Shown here piece after piece: positions 6,875 to 11,099 of a stretch of DNA of 11,099 bases. Every line of letters begins with the position of its first letter. The first letter of the stretch is position 1. Source of the DNA: JASFYU01 sp045046905 (lineage in GTDB: Bacteria; Bacteroidota; Bacteroidia; Flavobacteriales; Flavobacteriaceae); contig JASFYU010000179.1 of NCBI GenBank assembly GCA_045046905.1, forward strand, positions 1-11,099, written 5' to 3'. The position numbers and the translations under genes were made by a program. The notes under the pieces are model-generated. The model ran no database searches. It was not told the DNA's origin and worked only from the letters and a program-made list of their open reading frames with translations.

Positions 6875-7680
6875 ATTTCTTCCTTATGGCCAATAAAACT
6901 ATTACTATACAACAAATTGGTAAATCCGGCATCTACCTTAATCGTTTGCCCGGTAATGGATCTAGCGAGATCCGACAGAAGAAATACCACGGCATTACCA
7001 CAATCACGGGCAGTTATCAGATGTCTTAGACTTTGATATTCGTCTTTTTGTTCTTTTTCCCATTGGTCGGGGTCATTGGTCCAAGATGTCATTATTTTCC
7101 TGTTTTGCTCCGAATCAACATAGCCTGGAGCTACTGCATTACAACGAATGCCAAATTCTCCGAGTTCTACTGACATACCACGGGTGAGCCCTTCTACTGC
7201 CGATTTGGCACTTGAATAAATGGCGTGGTTGATTGTAGTTTTATGGGCATGAACCGAAGATATATTTACCAAATGACCTACTTCTTTGTGCGTTATTAGT
7301 TGGTTGGCAAATGCTTTTGACATAAGCCATACGCCCTTTACGTCTATATTGTATAAATGGTCAAATTCCGATTCGTCCACTTCATTTGCTCTTTTTCTTA
7401 ATCCTACTCCGGCATTATTCACTAGGCCATGTATTACCCCATATTGTTCTTTAATAGTAGCGAATATTCTGTTGACATCTTTCGGGTTGCAAATATCGCC
7501 GTGAATCGCAATGGCATTCGGGTACTTCTTAGCAGTTTTCTTCGTTTTTTCAATATCAAGGTCATTTATAATAAGTTGGCCTCCGCACTCTGCAATGGCT
7601 TCGCAAATTCCAGCTCCAACGCCCAGGCCGGCACCCCCTGTTACCAAATACCTTTTTCCAGTAAAATTTAAATACACCAT
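6871..7680 (-). CDS. Short-chain dehydrogenase/reductase (SDR), first of the tight block
   Basis: A 269-aa classical SDR, predicted NAD(P)-dependent oxidoreductase. Motifs are a Rossmann glycine loop TGGAGLGVGAG (14-24, looser than the usual TGxxxGIG by an extra residue or two), Asp40 after the second strand (favouring NAD over NADP), NNAG (88-91), Asn111, the catalytic Ser141/142 and Y155-SSA-K159, then NAVAPGYV (181-188). The active site is complete. The C-terminus beyond about residue 255 is a short extension. The gene follows a 72-bp gap after the other SDR, with a small palindrome and a promoter-like TAAATTTG, so this may be an internal start point of transcription. Its end overlaps the MR/MLE start by ATGA. 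In the pathway it probably oxidises a hydroxyl or aldehyde of the imported compound or reduces a keto intermediate. Confidence 0.92.
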   Translation of the reverse strand: MVYLNFTGKRYLVTGGAGLGVGAGICEAIAECGGQLIINDLDIEKTKKTAKKYPNAIAIHGDICNPKDVNRIFATIKEQYGVIHGLVNNAGVGLRKRANEVDESEFDHLYNIDVKGVWLMSKAFANQLITHKEVGHLVNISSVHAHKTTINHAIYSSAKSAVEGLTRGMSVELGEFGIRCNAVAPGYVDSEQNRKIMTSWTNDPDQWEKEQKDEYQSLRHLITARDCGNAVVFLLSDLARSITGQTIKVDAGFTNLLYSNSFIGHKEEI

Positions 7681-7710
7681 AATGGTTAATTTGGTTTTAA
7701 TGAATTCGTA

Positions 7711-7739
7711 TTGATTTCATTATCAATGAAACAAATTTA
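7711..7739 (-). promoter_or_regulatory. Possible internal promoter and operator before SDR gene
   Basis: On the minus strand TAAATTTG (7739-7732) matches the Bacteroidota -7 consensus TAnnTTTG. No TTG lies at the right distance upstream, the nearest being about 14 bp away. Directly downstream TTTCATT/AATGAAA forms a 7-bp inverted repeat with a 3-nt spacer (7715-7731), where a repressor would block the start. The first SDR start codon is some 35 bp further on. Suggestive only. Confidence 0.3.
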
Positions 7740-7752
7740 CTCCTAAGAACCG

Positions 7753-8505
7753 TCAATAGGTAGCCCTTCCTCCTGAAAGATCAAATATAAATCCTGTATT
7801 GAAACTAGCTTCTTTGGATGCAATCCAACAGACAAGCGACGCAACTTCATCTGTGGTGCCCAATCGACCCATGGGTATCTTTGCAGTCATGTATGCCAAC
7901 GTTTCGGGGCTTGTATCTTCATTCATCGGAGTTGCAATTACGGCTGGGGCGATACCATTGACCGTAATCCCTGTATGGGCAAATTCCTTTCCTACCCCTT
8001 TGATAAGACCCATAAGACCTGCTTTACTTGCCGCATAGCCAACCATTCCAGGATTCCCTTCCTTGCCTCCAATTGAAGTAAGATGTACAATTCGCCCATA
8101 ATCTTGTACAACCATTTGTGGCAATACGGCTTTAGTTACTAGAAAAGCACCTGCAAGGTTTATCTCCATAATTTTCTGAAAATCCTTTAAAGAATAGTCC
8201 AAAATATTGGTATCTGTTGGCCCTACAACACCAACCGTATTTATCAAAATATCTAATCGCCCTTCAATATCGATAATGTTTTCAATTGCCTCATGTAAAC
8301 TTTTTTCATCACAAATATCAACAACAAGGGTATTTACTGTTACCCCCTGTTCCCTGAATTCCTTTGAACACTGTTCAAGTTCCTTTTTTAAGACATCAAC
8401 TATGTATATTGATGCTCCCTCTTTAACTAGTCGCTCCGCTACAGCTTTGCCGATACCACGAGCGCCTCCGACGACCAATGCCGCCTGATTTTCAAATCTT
8501 TTCAT
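7753..8505 (-). CDS. Short-chain dehydrogenase/reductase (SDR), FabG-like
   Basis: A classical SDR of 250 aa from the ATG at 8505; an in-frame GTG at 8514 would add three residues, but the ATG leaves the usual short lead before the first strand and is preferred. Counting from the GTG, the motifs are VGGARGIG (15-22), Asp40 at the end of the second strand (NAD preference), NTVG (92-95) where most members have NNAG, Asn119, Ser147, Y160-AAS-K164 and NGIAPAVIATPM (186-197). The catalytic tetrad is complete. Likely an NAD-dependent oxidation of a secondary alcohol in the pathway. It is not fabG of fatty-acid synthesis, given its setting between sugar-acid-type genes. It lies 50 bp after the RraA-like stop and 72 bp before the next SDR, so it is probably on the same transcript. 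Confidence 0.91.
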   Translation of the reverse strand: MKRFENQAALVVGGARGIGKAVAERLVKEGASIYIVDVLKKELEQCSKEFREQGVTVNTLVVDICDEKSLHEAIENIIDIEGRLDILINTVGVVGPTDTNILDYSLKDFQKIMEINLAGAFLVTKAVLPQMVVQDYGRIVHLTSIGGKEGNPGMVGYAASKAGLMGLIKGVGKEFAHTGITVNGIAPAVIATPMNEDTSPETLAYMTAKIPMGRLGTTDEVASLVCWIASKEASFNTGFIFDLSGGRATY

Positions 8506-8555
8506 ACGATTCACGTTTTTGAAATAGTGTTTCCCAACTTAATTTGGAAATCTCA

Positions 8556-9245
8556 CTACATAATTCCGAATTCTTCAAATGCTTCACAAGCAGTCATGCC
8601 CTGTTGAATAGCTTTTTGTATGACCTTTTCACATTCTGCCTTTTCCAAGGCCGCTTTTATTACTTGTTTTTCAATTTTTTGTGGAATAATACAGACCCCA
8701 TCCATATCACCAAATACGATATCACCAGGATGAATCAACACCCCATTCATTTCCAATGGAACCCTATAATCGATAACCTTGCCTCGAGGTCCTTGATCTT
8801 GACCATACCTGCCATATGAAAAAGTAGGAAAATCAAGCTCTAAAATACCCTTGGTATCTCGTGAATACCCATCAACCACCGCTCCGGCCGCGCCACATTT
8901 CATCGCCCTACAGCTCATCAACTCGCCCCAGAGTGCATACGTTGGTGATGCACCTGTACAAATATATACCTCATTGTTTTTTAAATCATCTAAGGCTTCC
9001 AACATTAGACCAAACGGTTTAGACGTAATTAGATTCTTTCCACTTCTAGAAATCTCTTCAAAACAATCGGCTTCCAAAACTGGCATAGCCCTTCCCACAA
9101 CAATCATATTTGAGTGTAGGGGTTGTATTTGAGGTGCCAAAAACTGATGCAGATATCCCTGCCTATCCATAATATCACCTATTACCGATGAAAACAGTTT
9201 CTTTTTCATCACAGCAAACAATTCGTCATCGTTAATCCATTTCAT
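8556..9245 (-). CDS. RraA/HMG-aldolase family protein
   Basis: A 229-aa protein of the RraA-like/class II 4-hydroxy-4-methyl-2-oxoglutarate (HMG) aldolase family. Seen are IGDIMDRQG (22-30), the core WGELMSCRAM followed by CGAAGAVVDGYSRD, in which Arg129 and Asp130 align with the substrate- and metal-binding Arg-Asp pair of HMG aldolase, and FGDMDGVCIIP (178-188). The C-terminal tail with EEFGIM is usual in catabolic members. The aldolase-type Arg-Asp pair and location make a retro-aldol or decarboxylase role more likely than the RNase-E inhibitor role of E. coli RraA. Cytoplasmic, divalent-metal dependent. It is the first gene of the cluster, divergent from the AraC-type regulator, and would yield pyruvate, oxaloacetate or a similar keto acid at the end of the pathway (inference). 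The start ATG at 9245 is the first of the frame and fits the family's N-terminus. Confidence 0.9.
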   Translation of the reverse strand: MKWINDDELFAVMKKKLFSSVIGDIMDRQGYLHQFLAPQIQPLHSNMIVVGRAMPVLEADCFEEISRSGKNLITSKPFGLMLEALDDLKNNEVYICTGASPTYALWGELMSCRAMKCGAAGAVVDGYSRDTKGILELDFPTFSYGRYGQDQGPRGKVIDYRVPLEMNGVLIHPGDIVFGDMDGVCIIPQKIEKQVIKAALEKAECEKVIQKAIQQGMTACEAFEEFGIM

Positions 9246-9306
9246 TCTATACCAATTAATAATATGTTATTTAGTTTTAAAAAATATTTAGTAAAGCAAA
9301 AATGGG

Positions 9307-9338
9307 CCATAAATTCCTGAAAATCTACTATAAATTCC
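9307..9338. promoter_or_regulatory. Candidate AraC-type operator: two direct repeats 21 bp apart
   Basis: C-Y-ATAAATTCC occurs at 9307-9317 and 9328-9338, identical at ten of eleven positions and spaced exactly 21 bp start to start, two helical turns. Paired direct half-sites at this spacing are the common target of AraC-family activators. It lies 62-93 bp upstream of the RraA-like start. A weaker copy (ATAAACTCT) is at 9374-9382. An A/T-rich TAAATATT on the minus strand (9290-9283) could be the activated -7 element. Confidence 0.5.
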
Positions 9339-9400
9339 GCACAAACCAATACAAAAACCCCAAAAAATTATTTATAAACTCTCAATGGTCTACTAAACGT

Positions 9401-9431
9401 ATTGTATTCTAATCAAGAATACATATATTTA
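9401..9431 (+). promoter_or_regulatory. Candidate promoter of the AraC-type regulator with inverted repeat
   Basis: ATTG (9401-9404), 19 bp, then TATATTTA (9424-9431) resembles the Bacteroidota TTTG-N19-TAnnTTTG promoter, ending 20 bp before the ATG. Between the two elements TGTATTCT (9403-9410) and AGAATACA (9416-9423) form an 8-bp perfect inverted repeat with a 5-nt spacer, well placed for repression of the regulator gene. Confidence 0.4.
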
Positions 9432-9451
9432 ATAGATGTTATTTCTAACCT

Positions 9452-10318
9452 ATGAAACCAAAACTTGTCAATAGAGGCGCTTTTCAAAATGAATCTTTTA
9501 ACACAAGCTATCTTAATGGTCCAAGCTTTTTTAAAGTATGGCACTATCATCCTGAATTGGAATTGATTGTGATCTTAGAGAGCGAGGGCACTCAATTTGT
9601 TGGCGATAGTATAGAGAAGTTTCAATCTGGCGATGTGTTGCTCCTTGGTAAAAACGTTCCACACCTTCTGTTAAACGATTCAATTTATTTTGAAAAGCAA
9701 TCAAATCTAAAGGCCCGCGCTATCAGCATTAATTTTAATCAATACTTTTTAGGGAATACTTTTTTATCGTTACCTGAAATGAAACATATTCGCAAACTGT
9801 TGGAACGTTCTAAGCAAGGAATCAAGTTTCAAGGGACTTCTAAACTTAAAGCCGTTGATATTATCAAAAAAATTGCGTCTAGTAGTAATTTTGATAGAAT
9901 TATTGAACTTATTAAACTCCTTGGCATACTAGCTAAAACCACAGAATATAGATTACTCACCAGCATTGAGTATTCAGATTCTCTAAATGATATTGAGACA
10001 AGCAGAATAGGAAAAGTATATGATTATGTGATGAATAATTTTGATAAAAACCTAAGTCTGCAACGAGCAGCTAAAATTGTTCATATGAATCCAAAGTCAT
10101 TTTCCCGCTTCTTTAAGAAAAATGCTAAGAAAAATTTCACAAAATATATTAATGAAGTCCGTATTGGGTATGCTTGTAAATTACTTCTTGAAAAGAAAAT
10201 GAATATTTCTGAAATATGTTACGAAATCGGTTTTAATAATATTTCATATTTTAATCGTCAATTTAAAAGCATTGAAGGGCTGTCTCCAAAAGAGTATGTG
10301 AAATTATATGATAATTAG
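9452..10318 (+). CDS. AraC-family transcriptional regulator with cupin sensor
   Basis: A 288-aa DNA-binding regulator. Residues about 15-100 form an N-terminal cupin-like sensor (AraC_binding type): WHYHPELELI (30-39), EGTQFVGDSIEKFQSGDVLL and NVPHLLL (68-74), with His31, His33, Glu35 and His71 in the positions of a cupin metal or ligand site. Residues about 185-285 are the double helix-turn-helix domain: LSLQRAAKIVHMNPKSFSRF for the first HTH, MNISEICYEIGFNNISYFNRQFK (250-272) for the second, ending in the family signature GLSPKEYV. The set-up is that of sugar-sensing AraC activators. It is divergently transcribed from the catabolic cluster with a 206-bp shared intergenic region containing a 21-bp-spaced direct repeat, so the cluster is its likely target. 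It is the only plus-strand gene in the window. Confidence 0.93.
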   Translation: MKPKLVNRGAFQNESFNTSYLNGPSFFKVWHYHPELELIVILESEGTQFVGDSIEKFQSGDVLLLGKNVPHLLLNDSIYFEKQSNLKARAISINFNQYFLGNTFLSLPEMKHIRKLLERSKQGIKFQGTSKLKAVDIIKKIASSSNFDRIIELIKLLGILAKTTEYRLLTSIEYSDSLNDIETSRIGKVYDYVMNNFDKNLSLQRAAKIVHMNPKSFSRFFKKNAKKNFTKYINEVRIGYACKLLLEKKMNISEICYEIGFNNISYFNRQFKSIEGLSPKEYVKLYDN

Positions 10319-10382
10319 TTTTATATAAAATGAAAAGAATTCTGATATGGAAGGTGTTTTGTCTTATTTAAATGTTATCCAT

Positions 10383-10416
10383 AAAAAAAGGCCCCTTGCT
10401 ATACGCAAGGGGCCTT
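10383..10416 (-). terminator. Intrinsic terminator of the rRNA operon
   Basis: AAGGCCCCTTGC (10388-10399) and GCAAGGGGCCTT (10405-10416) form a 12-bp perfect stem with a 5-nt loop. On the minus strand it is followed by a run of T (10389-10383), right behind the 5S gene. Read on the plus strand there is no T-run, so it serves the rRNA operon rather than the converging regulator gene. Confidence 0.92.
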
Positions 10417-10421
10417 CGAGG

Positions 10422-10530
10422 AAGGCGGCGACCTACTCTCCCACCTAGTGTGGCAGTACCATCGGCGCTGACGGGCTTAACTTCCCTGTTCGGAATGGTA
10501 AGGGGTGGGCCCCGTCGCCATGGCCACCTA
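10422..10530 (-). rRNA. rrf: 5S ribosomal RNA
   Basis: The minus strand reads as a complete 5S rRNA of about 109 nt. It begins near TAGGTGGCCATGGCGACGGG, contains CCATTCCGAACAGGGAAGTT and AAGCCCGTCAGCG (the universally conserved loop-B/C region), then GATGGTACTGCC and GTGGGAGAGTAGGTCGCCGCC at the 3' side, where GGCGGCGACC pairs with the 5' end. It lies about 207 bp downstream of the 23S 3' end and just before the terminator. The exact ends may be off by a few bases. Confidence 0.95.
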
Positions 10531-10703
10531 AAATTTTAAGGTCAATGTTTAATTAACACTAATCAATGATCAATCTATATATTGATAATTGCTTATTGTT
10601 CATTGCCAATTGTATGTAATGACATAATAATGGGACAGGTTTGAAGAAAAGGACATTCAATTTTTTGGGTAAACAGCCTCCTTTGATATAAAAAAGGTTT
10701 TTT

Positions 10704-10733
10704 GCGCCCCCTTACCCGAAAGAAAGGGGGCGT
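10704..10733 (-). repeat. Hairpin in the 23S-5S spacer
   Basis: CGCCCCCTT (10705-10713) and AAGGGGGCG (10724-10732) form a 9-bp GC-rich stem immediately after the 23S 3' end. On the minus strand CAAAAAACC and a T-run (near 10696-10691) follow. It could take part in 23S 3' processing or reduce read-through into the 5S gene. The remainder of the spacer (10531-10703) is A/T-rich with no tRNA. Confidence 0.6.
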
Positions 10734-10737
10734 TGCG

Positions 10738-11099
<362 letters not shown>

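Noticed and set aside
7753..8514. GTG start at 8514 for the FabG-like SDR
   Set aside because: The ATG three codons downstream gives the normal N-terminal length and no ribosome-binding site favours the GTG.
10383..10416. Terminator of the AraC-type gene on the plus strand
   Set aside because: The plus-strand hairpin is followed by CGAGG rather than a T-run. The T-run is on the minus strand, behind the 5S gene.

Overview
The window looks like chromosomal DNA from a marine-type member of the Bacteroidota, most likely a flavobacterium. The reasons are low-GC coding with A/T-rich intergenic DNA, few recognisable Shine-Dalgarno sites, a sulfatase with a lipoprotein signal, a 5S/23S pair of flavobacterial character, and one promoter candidate resembling the Bacteroidota -33/-7 type. 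No taxonomic search was possible, so this is inference from style and gene content.

Layout. Bases 1-234 hold a strong GC-rich hairpin and little else. A lipoprotein S1-type sulfatase lies on the minus strand at 235-1815. Its upstream region (1816-2495) has no intact gene. It holds what looks like the frameshifted 3' end of an unrecognised gene (about 1911-2156), a second hairpin of the same sequence style as the first, and a 30-bp perfect palindrome. From 9245 down to 2496, all on the minus strand, runs a compact catabolic cluster. In transcription order it encodes an RraA/HMG-aldolase-like protein, two short-chain dehydrogenases, an enolase-superfamily (MR/MLE) enzyme, a SnoaL-like/RidA fusion protein, a creatininase-family amidohydrolase, a sodium:solute symporter and a 44-residue single-span membrane protein. 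The last six genes are tightly packed, with two ATGA overlaps and one stop codon abutting the next start. The symporter carries one in-frame TAA codon and is probably inactive in this sequence unless the stop is an error or is read through.

A divergent AraC-family regulator (9452-10318, plus strand) shares a 206-bp intergenic region with the cluster. That region contains two copies of an 11-bp element exactly 21 bp apart, the usual geometry of an AraC-type operator. Beyond the regulator, converging on it, is the end of an rRNA operon on the minus strand: an intrinsic terminator, 5S rRNA, a spacer, and the last ~360 nt of 23S rRNA.

Proposed function (inference). The regulator senses a small carbohydrate-like or cyclic acid compound, the symporter imports it, and the SDRs oxidise hydroxyls. 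The creatininase-family protein opens a ring or hydrolyses a C-C/C-N bond, the MR/MLE enzyme dehydrates or isomerises a sugar acid or lactone, the RidA domain deals with an enamine or enol intermediate, and the RraA-like protein performs a retro-aldol step. I do not recognise this combination as a characterised pathway. The sulfatase may supply desulfated substrate, but it lies outside the cluster and is separated from it by gene debris and repeats.
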